A DNA stretch of 64,000 bases from Acorus gramineus (GCA_030737835.1 CM060850.1:5586015-5650014), one strand, 5' to 3'. Positions 12,275-25,288 are shown, counted from the first letter of the stretch. Program-made: numbers and translations. The notes: generated from the sequence alone by a model not told the origin.

Positions 12275-12814
12275 TCCAAGTTCCCTTTCCCCATTGCGGA
12301 AGAGCTTGATGTTGAGACGCACACATCCTCTCCCCTAGCAACACATCCACCAAATGGGATGTCTAATTCTTTCTCAAAATATAGGGGCTGAGTTTGGAAC
12401 TTCTCCGCTTCAGGGTGTGCCTATTCAGTGCAGAAAACAATACACATGTGAATTCCAGTATTTCTGAACATAACACATGGCATAAACAATTTGAAAAATG
12501 TAGTGCCTTGGAAAATTCAATCCACCATTCTTGGGGCATGTCATATGTCCTGGGCACCTCGCTACCCCGGTTTATCTGACTCTGAAGAGCTTTCCATGTT
12601 TGTCGTACCTTTCTGATGGTGTCCCAATGGTTTTTAAACTGATCCTTCATATAGTGAACCTTTGTGTCTAACTCAAATCTTCTCTCCAAGTTATCATATC
12701 CCGCCTTATTCAAAGACAACCCAGCTTATTCCCCATTCTCATCTCATCTAAGCATATCCTAACAAATACCTCATGTTTGGCATTATCTCACACAACCTTA
12801 ACTTTGTTTGGATC
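12275..12814 (-). pseudogene. Myb/SANT-like domain pseudogene
   Basis: The minus strand preserves nearly the whole plant Myb/SANT-like domain in order: HEVFVRICLDEMRMGNKLG, then LNKAGYDNLERRFEL, YMKDQFKNHWDTIRK, WKALQSQ and EWWIEFSK, followed after an apparent 86-bp intron (12421-12506) by AHPEAEKFQTQPLYFEKELD and IPFGGCVARGEDV. It is broken: a stop (TGA) precedes the first segment near 12793, a frameshift separates GNKLG from LNKAGY near 12720, and the intron donor reads AAG|GC instead of GT. The domain is the same family as the gene at 4998-6153, but the sequences are clearly different members. Family knowledge: these derive from, or travel with, PIF/Harbinger-type transposons. A functional product is unlikely. 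Confidence 0.75.
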
Positions 12815-12829
12815 TACTAGCCTCTTCCC

Positions 12830-15472
12830 TCTTCCCTAGTAGGCCACCTTCTTGATATTATATCTAACAGTTGGTTAATGGTTGTCTCTTATTTGGCATA
12901 TTGTATTAACATAATATGAGCTGCTTATGAAATGACTATATGAATGAGTTTAACACAACTAACTTTTAAAACATATGAAAGAGTTTATAATTCAGATGAT
13001 ATTTACATAAAACACATGAGCAAATATACCTAATAATAACACACAAATAAAACAAATTCAGTCAAATGAGTACAATATAGTAATGCGAACAATTTAATAA
13101 TGTATGTGGCAAATAAAAGTGTGAACATACTATAATCTTAACATTTGAAGATGACAAATTTAAAAAATGACTACATAATATAAATAAGTCATGACATTAA
13201 AATGTTAGAGAGTGTACTAATGTATTACATGTCCCATATTAGAAATAAAAGTTGGATAAAGAAAATCTATCATGAAGACCAACTGATATAACCAACTAAA
13301 ACCCTTCCAAAAAGTCCAACGGGTGATTGAATACTGCATTTCATAGTGTTAAACACACATTGCATAGACATTGGGTTTTTCATGTTCTTATATATTGACA
13401 AAAAATTGAAACGTCTGAAACACATGTATCCAAAGGGTAGCGGACAGATCTAGAAAAGAAAAAAAAATCATAAACTGTAAATGTATTGGTTCGGGGGTGA
13501 TGCCAGATAATACAATGTAAAAACACATACCAAGGATCAAACAACTCACCATGTTATAGATCAATATCGGATGAAAGGGTCATATTTTCCAAAAGATAGA
13601 GGGAGGGTTTGACAAGGCTGGACAGACACAGTGGACTAAGACAACATTGACAGAGTTCTTTTTGTGGCCAGATGGGAATCCATGTGATGGAAGGTGACAT
13701 ATGTTAATGGGTTGGTGGTGGTACATTGGGATTTCAATAGAAGGGAAACATAAATGCAAGGAAAAAAAGTTACTCTGAAAGAGAGAGAGCATGGGTGGTG
13801 AAATAATAAAGGGGTATGAATGTTGTATTCAATGAGGGCAAAATTGTCAATTCCCCGACTACCCATACCTTTCAAAATGTTTAATTCCCCCCAAAGCGTT
13901 CTTTTGTTGCTTTCAAAAATATTACTTTTGAGGCTTGAAATGATTGGAATCTGCTATTAGATTTTTTAATAAACAATGTTGTTTGGGTTTTTGCTTTTTT
14001 AACGTTTCAAAAAGCAAAAGCAACCCGAAACATGTTGTCAAATGGGCCCTTAGTTTGGAAACGGAATTTAGAATGAATAACCCCACTAATCAATTCATTG
14101 TTCCCACCATCCTATTAATCCCACTAACCACGTACAATGATAATCTTAGACCACCACCATATATACAAATTTTAAATTTCTAATCCCATCACCCTATTTG
14201 ATCTCTCTCTTTTCTTTGTTTTATCTCTCTCTCTCCCCTTCTCCCTCCACCACCACCACCTCTACTTCTCCCTCCTTCACCGTCGCTGCATCATCACCCC
14301 CTCCACTTCTCATCCCTCCACCGAGGCTGCACACCCCCACCTCCTCCACCTCTCCCTCCTATATGCTGGAGCCACACCAGCACCCCTTCACTTTTCCTCC
14401 CTCCATCAAGGCCACACACCACCACCACCACCTCCAATGTACCCTCCTTCAGTGTCATCATTGCCGCACCACCAGCACCTCCACCATCACCATCATTCGA
14501 TTTGATTTAAAGTTTGGATTGAGTTTTCATTTATTCAAGTTAAAACATGTTTTAGGTCAAATTTTATGTTTAATTTTTTTTAAAAAAAATATAATAATAA
14601 TTAAAATTTTATAATAGTTACACTATAGATCTATAGTAGCATTCCGATAAAAGAGACAAGAGATATGAAAAGAAATGCTATGAAGGAGATAATAAATATG
14701 AAAAGAGACGAGACTTAGAAAAATGAATTAAAAAATAGGATTAGCAAGGGAATAAGAGGATGAATGTGAGGATAAGTAGGAGGAACAACTAATTATTTTT
14801 GTTATAAAAAATAATTATAATTAAAATAAAGTGCAGACAATTGTCCTTAATTTAAAATGAAAATAAGGATTTTTTTTTGTTACACCTAAAAACTAGATAT
14901 TTATCTTTTTTTTTTTTAATTCAGAATAAGATAATAAGAACAAATTGATGAATTGTTATCAGAATATTCTCAAAATCTTCCCTCTTTCCTAGGCCATCCT
15001 TAAAATGTGACAAATTTTAGGATACAAGAAGTTAGATAATCTAGATGCCATCTCACATATCAAAATTATTTAGACTAAAAATTTAAATTTATCACATAGC
15101 CCATCATTTCAGTTTAGAATGAATTTGAGTACCCAAATTCCTAACCTCAAACCCAAAAAAAAAATCTCCATCTAAACCTATCCAAAGATCAGATTAAAAT
15201 CATATCAGAGTTTTATTCAACCTGCACAAGTTGCACCCAACACATGCATCTTAAAGTGAGGTTCCCAAAAAGAGGACAGCAATTCTTATAACCACATTTT
15301 ACACAACAAACCATCTCAAGAATTTCAAATCAACAATAACCCGGGAAACAAACAAACAAACAGACAAACCTGTATGAAATAATGAGAGCTTATATTGACC
15401 AACAAAATCATAATTTACACCACTTGTTCGACAAAATACAAAACTGTAACACACAACAAAAACACATTCTTT
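12830..15472. other. Spacer between the Myb/SANT pseudogene and the KUP6-like gene
   Basis: Contains an imperfect hairpin at about 13972-14035 (TTTGGGTTTTTGCTTTTT opposite AAAAAGCAAAAGCAACCC) and a CCACCACC-rich tract at 14240-14490 whose open frame is Pro/Ser/Thr low complexity. The last few hundred bases before 15473 are probably the 3' untranslated region of the minus-strand transporter. No gene is called. Confidence 0.45.
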
Positions 15473-18400
15473 CTAAACATAGTACACCATCCCAACCTCC
15501 AGAGTCGACGCATGCGGGACGTTCATCGCATAGTCCAGGGCCGCCCTGCAGTTCCTCCTTAGGAAGTCGTACCCATAGTCGATCGCGAGCCTCTTCACGA
15601 GACCCGACCCGCTCTTCGCCCTCACGTGCGAGTGCCCCATTATGAACGCCATCCCCGACTCCCTCGCCTCCATCAGCTCCTCCACCTCCTCCTGCGCCTC
15701 CGACTTCATCTTCGCCACGCCCTCGGGCACCACAAACCTCACTCTCCTCTTCTTAGGTGTCGCGATCTCCGACGTACCCACTTCATCATCTTTGCACAGT
15801 CTCATCACACCTTCACAATGCGTAGACGGAGTCCCAACGACCGCCATTCGCTCGTCTTCAACTTCCCTATTTGTTGTTTCGGAGTTCTCTGAGTGTATGA
15901 ACTCCGCGATGCTGCAGACGAGGTCCTTCTCGAGCACCATGTCATCATCGTGCACGTCGTGGTACCCGTACCGTGCGATGCACCGGTAGAGTCGATGCTC
16001 CTTCGGGCCAATGCGCCCGATGAGGAACCTCTCGTTGGGGTGCACGTAAGGCACGGGGACCGACTTCACGCATAGGAAGACCAAGATTTGGTGGAAGGCG
16101 GGGAGGTTGGTGACGAAGTGCGAGAAGATCGCGGGGATGCCGGAGACGAGCTCGGTGTGGATGAGGCCTATGCCACGGACTCGGACGATGCCTAGGCTCG
16201 GGCCGAGGCTGAGGAACCAGTTGATGGAGACCTTGTTTTGGACGTCAAACTCGTACTTCTTGAGGGTGCCGTAGTGCCAGACATACATGATGAGGAGGAA
16301 GATGAGGGAGAGGGCGACAGGGACCCACGCGCCTTCGAGGAACTTGATGAGGGAGGCGGAGAAGTAGAGGGCCTCGATGGAGCCGAAGAAGAGGAGGAAT
16401 GCGAGGGCGAGGGAGACGCTGCGGCGCCAGCAGAGGATGATCACCAGAGGCATTAGGCAGGTTGTCACTAGCATCACTGTTATCACTGCAAGGCCTGTTT
16501 GAGCATGAACAAGGTGAAATGTAAGTGTGTGAAGAGAGGTTACTTGCAAAGAAGTGGGAGTTCGGATTGTGACAATCATACATTTGAAGTTATTGTGTTC
16601 ATATAAGTTGTCATTTCTTGGTGGTTGGTGGTATTTTAGAATGGATTCTGATATTAAGATTATTGGAAAGGATAATGTTAGACTCAGTTCCGTTTCAGAC
16701 CCAAATGCAGTTGGTACCCTTTCCCATTTTTTAAAACTAGTTACCTATCTAATGAGTTATATATTTTTTGTGAAAAAATAAATATATATTCTAACGAATT
16801 AAGTAGACTCATTTATAGAATGTGTAAAACAAGATCTAATGGGGTATACACATCGTTAGAGTGCAAGTGGCTAACGAGGTAACGGGAATCCAAAATATTG
16901 ACATGAATCAAATGGTCATGGAATATTATGAAGGGTATGCAAAATCTCTAATCAAAATGAAAATGAATGTTATAAAGTTCGAAGGTTGGAAGCAAATTGT
17001 TGGTCAGTTAATTTGATCATACCTGAAGCATTGCCCATGCGCTTCGTGTCTCTGAAGCCGATAGTGACAGCCAAGCATAAGATCATCAGGATCCAGTTGA
17101 TGTCCGGAATGTAGATCTGGCCATGGATCTTGGATGATGTGTGGACTATCTTCACTGGGGGAAAGCATCCCAAAGCGGAGCATTGCTTGATGATCGAGAA
17201 CGTACCCGTGATGATGGCTTGGCTCCCCACCACGGCTGCAAGTATGGCTATCGCGAGAACAGGCCATCTTATTTTCTCTGACATAACAAAGTAAATATAT
17301 CAATTTTGGACAAAACTCCCCAGATAAAATTATGAAAAGATACCTTATATTCTCTACCTGGTACTGATACATAGAATCCAATATGGTATTCAGTATCAAT
17401 AAAATGATGTTTAGATAGATAGGCTGCTTGTCCCATATAAGCGAGGATCAAGGATGGATAAACCACAGATGTAAATGCAACCTGCACAGAATGATTTCAC
17501 AATCTGTCTTACTTGACAAAAAAATTGCACAAACGTTTACTTGAAATATATATACCACCTAATGAAATATAGCATCTGGTCTTTAAGAATGCAACCAATG
17601 TGAAGGTATGTCAGACATCTCACATTAGAAAGAGGCATTTCAATAGACACTAAAAGGAGAACAAATTAACAGTTCTCCATGGACAAGTAAAACAGTGCCT
17701 GGTTATTTACATTACAAAATGATTTACATGCAAAACTTGAAGTAATTATGAATATTCTATTGAAGTTTATATGAACATCGGATATAACTAAGTGGCAAAT
17801 ATAAATTATTCTCTCGTACAATATATAATTAATAAATGATGAATAGGTGATGAGTTAAAACTTAAAATGTGCTTTATCTGTTAGCTTTAGTTTCATGACA
17901 TATATTCTCCATACAATTTTCTGCCCTCATAAGTGCCTGGTTGTTTCATATTAAGCTATGTTTACAAAATTGTATTCTGTTAGCTTTAGTTTCATGACAT
18001 ATGTTCTCCATACAATTTTCCACCCTCAAAAGTGCCTGGTTGTTTCATATTAAGCTATGTTTACAAAAATGTGTTTGGATGTTCTTTTAATGCCATACCC
18101 AAACAATGCTTGTTTTAGTGTTTTTTTCTTTATTTGCAAATGTGCACAAGATAAATTATTAGAATCCTCGATGTGTAAATTGTTTTTTGAATTAATACTA
18201 TTTGTTACTCAAATAAATGAGTCAATGTTCATTTGTTTTAGTTTTATAAGCAACATGTACGTAATATGCATAAGAAAACAACAAACATATATTTCAGTAA
18301 TGCGTAGTTCGTGAACGATGAAACAAAGAAATAATTAGTCTCAAGTTTAAAGGTTACTACTATACAATACCTTGATAGATAATTGTGTGAAGTGACCAAG

Positions 18401-21400
18401 ATCTGCAAACATGGCTTCAGAACCTGCAATGATGAAACATGGTGTCAAAGAATTATTTTCATAGGTGATTGACATGAGAAAATTTCAAATCTAACTCACT
18501 CACCTGTTATACACAACAAGATTCCACCCAAGGACATCCAACCTTCCCGTCGCGTCTTTTTCAAAAATTTATACATGTAGTATGGAGAAAGTGCTTGATA
18601 TATACTTGGATTCCAGTGGAAAATATTATATACACCAATTGAACTGATGCATAGGAGCCACAATACCACCACTGGTGCAAACAGGAATCCTACCCTGTGT
18701 GTACCATAATGTTGCACGGCAAATAAACACACCAGTATAAGACATGCCACGGGAACTTCGACGTCTGCAGAATTTTTAAAGATTTAACTAGTAAGATGAA
18801 GTTTGCTTATAGAGTCTAAATATTTAATAAAGAAAGAAGAAACACCGCGTCTAGAAAATTGGAAATACGAATAGGATGAGTAACATCAAATGCATGGACA
18901 TGGAAAAGAATTGTTTCTTCCGAGGATCCCATAGCCTCCATGATTGTGTTGATATAGTTCGTCATATTAAAAACGGTGTATTTCCATCAGGACCCACAAC
19001 ATATATACCTAAATTCCATTTGGCCCTTAGCATTATGAGACTTTTTTTTTGGTATAATTAGCCTTATAAGACTTGTATAAATGCCATTGAACATGCTAGA
19101 TCTTTGAATAAAGTCAGCAGACAAACAGAGAAAAAAATGCAAAGAGAGGTGTAATGTGGAGGTAATCATGGTCAATATATGTAACGTTCATCTCCGTGGA
19201 CAATTTTCAATCATTTTCTGAAGACCATGGTATGTAGTACACCATCTCTAGTACACCATTTTCTGAAGACCATGGAGGTAATCCATCTCTAGTAGTTGTT
19301 TAACCTTTCCATAAAATCATAATATAATTCATAGTATCTCGCTGTGTAGTACACCATGTTAAAAAATTTATGAACTCAGAACTGAACTATTCTGATTTAA
19401 TAAAGAATCCATTGTAAACTGCCAAGACATATCATTCCGTAAAAACTCAAGGGAATCCATGTTATGTAATCCCACTCCCAAACAAAGCGTTCACTAGTTA
19501 GCAAGAGGAATTGTACTCCCAATCCTCTACTGAAACCATTAATATATTTTTTAAAAAGAAAACTACTAATACCATGAATTTATGATAAATGATTAATCTC
19601 TTGAGCTAAAATCCTCAAACTACATTCAAATTTGTCATTTATCCCATCTTACTGTCCTCTGCTGCTTACATCTTTTCAAGCATCCATTTGCTTCTCTTAT
19701 CTTAATGATGCAACATTTTCACATCATCGGACTCAATCTACTAAGGGGTAAAATGATTTTCCTATAGGTCATACTACAAAATGAGCAGACTTCCGTCTAC
19801 AGGCAAAGTATTTCAGCCTGATAGCCCTAGAAGAAAGTTTAGACTATTATGTAGAAAGATAAATCAAAGAAGGCAATAAGCTGATGTGAAATGCACCTAA
19901 CAATCAAATAGATTAATCTTTGTTGCTGATTTATGTGACCCAAGTTTCATACCAATGATATCTCATGAATGCATTCATATGAGAGAGAAATTCCACAAAC
20001 TCTGACTCCAATGTCAGAAGGAAATGTAAATCAAAACTATATAATGACTCTAAAATAATATTTTGACCTTACAAAGTGCAGAACCTATTGAACAAAGGAA
20101 GGGCATTTCACTACCCAGAACTTCAGAGGATGCATAGTATTTTTATAGACATAATAAATGTTGAAGAGGTGAGTCTATAAAGTAATTTGAATGAAGTACA
20201 TGCTACTGTCAAAAGTTAACAACACATCTTACAGGAATATTATATGAGATATTTTGCACCTTCCACACATTTGACACAATAAAGAGCTTAAATATATGAC
20301 ACTAATCACTATAAAGTGCAGTTATAAAAGCCATTCTTTTGAATACGAATTGATCAACACCCAGAATAATGAAGTTATGCAATTTTAGTTTGATGCAGCA
20401 GATAAAGACATCTAAGAGCAGCAGAGCATAGGTGACGAAAAAAATGGCTTCACCGAATCCTCAATGAAACTGCATGCAACGCCTTTTCAACAAGCAAAGG
20501 TGTGTCCTTGACTCCTTTCTTCTTAGCTTTAATGGGGGTATAGTGACTCAAGGTCCATGTGGATTTCTTTTCATTTGGATCTAAAAAAAAATCTCTGTCT
20601 ACAGTTATAATTTAGCTGTGAAAAAGACATGATATACCTTGACATGGAAATTAGGTTAAGTGACACTACACAAATAATATTTAATCCTTGTTCAACCCTC
20701 GAGGTTTTCACAACAATTACTGTTTTATTTATTACTTTAATCTCCAGGATACAATTATCAATTGTTAAATTCATAAAACAAAGGACCTCTTACTCTAGGA
20801 GGATTTTAACCCTATAAAGTTAATACAATACAATACATATTGAAAGAATAATCAGGTGGATGAGAAAAAGGGGGCAATGAGCAAAATATCAGGCCATAGT
20901 CATACATCCATCACTAAATAGTTGATAATTTGCATAGCTGCACCAGCATGTGAAATTTGCCTAATTTTATTAACTAAACCACCGAGGCTGAGGACAGAAT
21001 ACAAGTCGCCATTTGATGCCACTGCTGTAACCATTAAACATATATTTTAACCGAATAGAACTGAACAGTAATATAATTATCATATCAGACCTCTGCAGTT
21101 GTATTAGTTTTTTCAGTGTCTACAGAAAAATGACAGTACAGAGAAAATGCAGCTATAGTCTTTCTTCAGCTGATCCTGAACCATCAACTTGTTTCATTCT
21201 TAAGTTCTCACTGACTAGGTGAAATTCTTAGTAAAAATTTCTATTCATTAATTGCGCACATCAAAGAAATGATGACAAATAGACCACCTCAGAAATTATA
21301 GATAAGCAACTTTGAATTCACAATTTTGGATCGACGCAAGGTCAAAAAAATTTCAGTTGTTGGATCAACTTGTTTGGCAAGGTCCTTAATACTCCAAAAG

Positions 21401-22808
21401 ATTTACCACTAAATTCTGAAATCTACTATGGAGCAGAACACATAAAATGATTAATTTCTTTCAACCACAATAATTGTTCAGTGAGATAAGTACCAAGCCA
21501 TTAAAATATCCTGAAAAAAACAAGAATCCAAAAAGCTGGTTCAGAAAAAACCAAATTAACTAAAACATATAAACAGTGACAAACCCTGTGACAACCTAAC
21601 AGCTCCAAAATATTATGAAAAGTTATTTTATAAATTGGAAAGAAGTTACTCGGAACAACATGCTGTTTGTATTTGATGGTTTATCATTTCAGATTTTTAT
21701 GCATGATAACATCCCCAAATTCTGCAAGAGGAATTACACCGCATGAATATCTCATACATTCATCAAAGTTGGAGTGAAGAAATGCATTAAGAAAACCAAA
21801 AGAATTCTCACAGCTGATTTTGATGCAAAGAGATAGCTGAAAATAAAGTTACAGAAATATTGATGTGCTCTGAGATGGAATAATGTAAGCAAACATTATT
21901 TTATCACCCTGACTAAATTCCACTTCACATAAAAAGTTGTAAAGATCCCTTCTTTTCTCAAGGCACCTATGCACAGTCAAAGAAAGCATAATTCCAAACA
22001 AAGGCAAAAAATTCAATGGAAACTTACATTTGTGATGCTCCTGCGACGTCAAAAGCTCAAGGCCTGAAACCGCAGAAAAAACTGCACCAACAAAAAAAAT
22101 CTGTCAATAAACAAAAGCACACAACCAAATCAACAGATTGAACAGATTAAAAACAAATTTCAGTACCCGAAATCGCAGGCGTGAGCACGCCATCACCAAT
22201 CACCATGCAAGTCCCAATCAAGGCCAAAATCAACAACACCTTCTGCATCACCTTGTGCTTCTCCAAAATTGACTTCAATCGAATTGCAGCTCTACCACCA
22301 CCACCACCACCACCATCAACATCACCACAACAATCTTTCTTATACGACGAGAGCTCCTCATCGGCGACCTGCCCATTCGGCAAGAACCCAATACGGGCAT
22401 GGCGACAGAGGAGCGAATAAAGCGCAAAAGTTCCACCTTCGCCATTATCGTCTGCGCGAAGGACTATGAACACATACTTAATCAAAGGAACCAGAGTCAG
22501 AGTCCAGAAAACAAAGGACAGAACCCCATAAATCTCCTCATTCGACTCAGAATGATGTATGTCTTCTGCGAAGGTGCTCTTGTAGACATACAATGGGGAG
22601 GTACTTAAGTCTCCATAAACAACTCCAAGACTCTGATAGGCTAGAGTCAGAACTGTCAACCAACTCTCCTTCTGAAGCAAACAAAAAAAACAGCTTTTTG
22701 AGGCACACCCACATCATGGAAACACAGAAAATGATGGAAAAAATGCAAAAACAAGATGACCCATCTCACCTTCGCTTGGTTTCTGAGTGACCCACTTTCG
22801 AGATCCAT
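15473..22808 (-). CDS. KUP6: Potassium transporter, KT/HAK/KUP family, KUP6/KUP8 type, 770 aa, complete
   Basis: Membrane K+ transporter (K_trans family). Coding exons on the minus strand: 22808-22770, 22671-22167, 22081-22028, 18764-18504, 18423-18371, 17481-17358, 17277-17023, 16494-15473 (stop TAG). All introns are GT-AG and the exons sum to 2313 nt, giving 770 residues; family members of this type are about 780. The start is the ATG at 22808, giving [13 protein letters not shown] and then KESW, which matches the KUP6/KUP8 N-terminus. The family signature [14 protein letters not shown] is at residues 29-42, followed by [39 protein letters not shown] and [12 protein letters not shown], and the protein ends VGMVYYV. 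A run of seven Gly lies at residues 133-139. In Arabidopsis the KUP2/6/8 group acts at the cell surface in K+ efflux, turgor-limited growth and ABA-linked guard-cell responses. Intron 3 is long (3263 bp). The last exon is strikingly GC-rich in AT-rich surroundings. KUP6 versus KUP8 is not settled. Confidence 0.95.
17878..18075. repeat. 99-bp tandem duplication in intron 5 of the KUP6-like gene
   Basis: Two copies of a unit beginning CTGTTAGCTTTAGTTTCATG at 17878 and 17977, differing at a handful of bases. It lies wholly within the intron 17482-18370. Confidence 0.9.
18765..22027 (-). other. Long intron 3 of the KUP6-like gene (3263 bp)
   Basis: Lies between the 54-nt exon 3 and exon 4, with GT at 22027-22026 and AG at 18766-18765. 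No coding region, transposon ends or RNA gene were recognised in it. A short repeat, CATTTTCTGAAGACCATGG, occurs twice near 19211 and 19257. Confidence 0.8.
22294..22315. repeat. Coding (CCA)n microsatellite, poly-Gly in the KUP6-like protein
   Basis: The plus strand reads ACC-ACC repeats, which encode seven consecutive glycines on the minus strand (residues 133-139) in the cytoplasmic loop after the second conserved block. It preserves frame. Confidence 0.9.
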
Positions 22809-23242
22809 CTGTGGAGGGCTCTGGTGGCCGGAAAATCACATCTTTATTAGAGGGAAGGCCTTCCCCAGAATGAATTATGTGTAATGGGTGTTCAACAAAG
22901 TTTTTTTATATAATTTTTTATATGTAGTTGGTGGGATTTTGCTCTCTCTTTGGGTATCTTCGGTTTCTTCTTTTGAGAGGGAATTCAGAGAAGAGAATGA
23001 AAAAGAGCAAAAAAACAAAAATAAAGGTTTTCTGGGATGTTCTGTTTATCTTGTTTTCTTTTTCTTCTTTTTATTTTAATTTTTTTTGGTGGAAGTGAAA
23101 GAGAAAGAGAGAAATAGAATGTGAGATTATTTTGGTGATATATTTTTTCTTTGTATTAAAAAAAGTTCAAAAGATTTCCAACCGTTGCTAGAAAACGGGA
23201 TTGGAGTCTTACATTTGTTGGTTGGTTTTTAGATTTTTCACT

Positions 23243-23243
<1 letters not shown>

Positions 23244-23277
<34 letters not shown>
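23244..23277. repeat. (CT)17 microsatellite upstream of the KUP6-like start
   Basis: An uninterrupted CT run, reading (GA)n on the gene's strand, about 440 bp upstream of the ATG. GA/CT tracts are common in plant leaders and core promoters; whether this one is transcribed cannot be told. A TATA-like AAATATATC on the minus strand lies near 23140. Confidence 0.85.
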
Positions 23278-23280
<3 letters not shown>

Positions 23281-23326
23281 TGTTACGTTACTTCCAATAA
23301 AACATAATAGTATCTTTTAATTTTAA

Positions 23327-23849
23327 AAAAAAATCCAAATAGCCGCCCAGTGCAAACTGTTTAAAATCCATGTAACTTTTTTTTTTTTTTTTAAATTCAT
23401 ATAACTCTATAAAACATTTATGTAAATCTAAATAACTCTATGAGTTAAACTTTTGCAGACAAATAAGGAATATTACATGAATATTTCGTTTTGTTAACTT
23501 TGACTGAAAATAGAGTATATAAAAAATCGTCTATAATTTGTTAAAAATGTGAAAAACTTTCTGTATATGATGATTTTATCCATTCGGATAGATTATAAAA
23601 CTCTATTTAGAGAGGTAAAATAGTCATGTATAGAGGATTCTTGTTTTTTTAACACATTATAGATGGTTTTTTGTATATAATGTTTTTCAACTAGATTAAC
23701 TAGATAGAATAGTCACAAAATATTTATCAAAGAAAATTTAACACAAGGGGCTATTTGGATTTACATAGATATTTTCAGAGGGGTTGTATGGACTTTAGAA
23801 AAAATGACTTAGATTTCAAATAGTTTACATGGGGTTATTTGGATTTTTC
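23327..23849. mobile_element. Long-inverted-repeat (foldback) element upstream of the KUP6-like gene
   Basis: The left arm begins AAAAATCCAAATAGCC and the right arm ends with its inverse, GGTTATTTGGATTTTT. Matching inner parts follow (AAACTGTTTRAAATCYA and TTTATGTAAATCYAAATA versus the reverse-complemented right side), giving arms of about 150-200 bp with 70-80% likeness by eye. No target duplication is evident and there is no coding frame. It sits 520-1040 bp upstream of the start codon. Confidence 0.65.
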
Positions 23850-25031
23850 TATGATTTTTAATAACAGGGATTAGTCTATGACTCAAACGAGGGAATATGC
23901 ATGCCCAATTTGAAATTGTCCTTTGATTTTGATATTAAAATAGATATACTCACAGTTTTTTAACGAAAAATAGATGTGGAATAGGATCAATAAGTTTACT
24001 TGAATAGACTTAAATAAGTAATTGTCCTCTCTTGAAATTGTATTATTCCACCCACTATGTCAAATAACATTTTCTTCTTTTAACACCCAATAAGGTGCAA
24101 TAGGGTAAACCCAATATACATGTTTGCTTGTAAGGAATATGTTGGTATAGCTTGGTCAAAATAGGTGAGAATAAACTTGATATTTATATTTCAAGTCCCC
24201 TTAGAATTATGTTATTATATCTATTTTATTCCATTGGTCTAATGAGGTTCACATGTCAAACAATATATGAGAAAGTTCACATGTCAAATCATTATGACAT
24301 TTTATAAATCCATCATATTTACATCTTATTCATCTTTTATCCACAACCTATTACATAGTCATAGGTTTATTACACATTCACCTTTTATCAACCAAACAAT
24401 AAAAACTTTATTATTACATATTTAAAGACAATAATTAAAAATACAACCAAATATATTAAAGCTTCAGATATAGATATACATTTGAAAATTCTTATATTTT
24501 TGCATTTTTTTTCTTTTTATGTAATACATATGATCTTTTCTTTTTGTTCAGTCTTATTTTGATTGGAATGGATTAATCATAGATAACTCATGTTATCATC
24601 GTGTTTAGTGTTACTTAAAATTTATAAATAATTGTCAAAAGCCTCTCAATTCCTCTCGCACGTTGTTTGACTTAGGTCATATTTGAATATGAGGTTCAAA
24701 CGTAGGCTTTTCAGACATTTTATGAAAAAAATGCATGAAAAACATCTTAAATGTTGAATGTCCATTTTTGTTTGGATCTACGATGAAGAATATTTAATTT
24801 TTGCACTGTTCAAAATTATCCCATTGCATATCCAAATGGTAAGTAAAGAAATATTCCACGAATATTCTTTATAAATTAACGGTAATTTAAATCAAGGGGT
24901 CTTTTTATAAAGTTTCTGACAAGTATGGCAAAGTTTCTTGTTATAAAGTTTCTGACATGTTGAAAATACAATTTATGAAAGTGCCTCTATACTTCCTCAT
25001 GAAATTGAATTTCAAGATCTTTATATCAAGA

Positions 25032-25058
<27 letters not shown>
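23850..25058. repeat. Diverged copy of an interspersed repeat plus AT-rich spacer
   Basis: About 23950-24600 shares ordered words with 28440-28770 and 32505-32965: AAAAATAGAYGTGGAATA, TTATTCCAYYNGT, CACATGTCAAA, TTTATAAATC, ATCCACAACYTATT and ACAATAAAAMTTT. A probable old non-autonomous element. No gene is seen. Confidence 0.45.
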
Positions 25059-25062
<4 letters not shown>

Positions 25063-25288
25063 GCATTTGGTTGCGTGATTACGCTACGATTATGATTGCA
25101 GGAAGCTACGTTTACAATCGTGCAATCAAATATTTTACTGTAGCAGCTTCCTGCATACAGATTTCAGGCAAATAGTGCCCAAAAGCTGCGATTTAAAAAA
25201 GCTGAGAAAGTGAGTTTCCTGCAGAATCAGTTTTGCAATCGCAGCTTCCTACATAACCAATTTTACAATCGGGCAACCAAACGCACCC
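25059..25288. mobile_element. 230-bp MITE with GGGTGCRTTTGGTTGC ends
   Basis: The left end GGGTGCATTTGGTTGC and the inverted right end (GCAACCAAACGCACCC) match at 15 of 16 positions. Inside, AGCTTCCTGCA and TTTTGCAATCGCAG words recur in both orientations. It follows an (AT)n run, and the target site is not clear (ATA left, TTA right). The termini suggest the PIF/Harbinger group. Confidence 0.75.

Noticed and set aside
14198-14614. 138-residue plus-strand frame rich in Ser, Thr, Pro and His
   Set aside because: It is translation of a CCACCAC/CTCCCT-rich tract with no domain, and it ends in AT-rich spacer.
15626-16456. Several plus-strand open frames opposite the last exon of the KUP6-like gene
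   Set aside because: They are antisense shadows created by the GC-rich coding exon; their protein sequences show no family resemblance, while the minus strand gives a perfect KUP C-terminus.
22680-22680. Alternative start of the KUP6-like protein at TTG 22680 in exon 2
   Set aside because: It lies in the intron-1 acceptor region; the spliced model from ATG 22808 gives the conserved MDLESGS...KKESW N-terminus.
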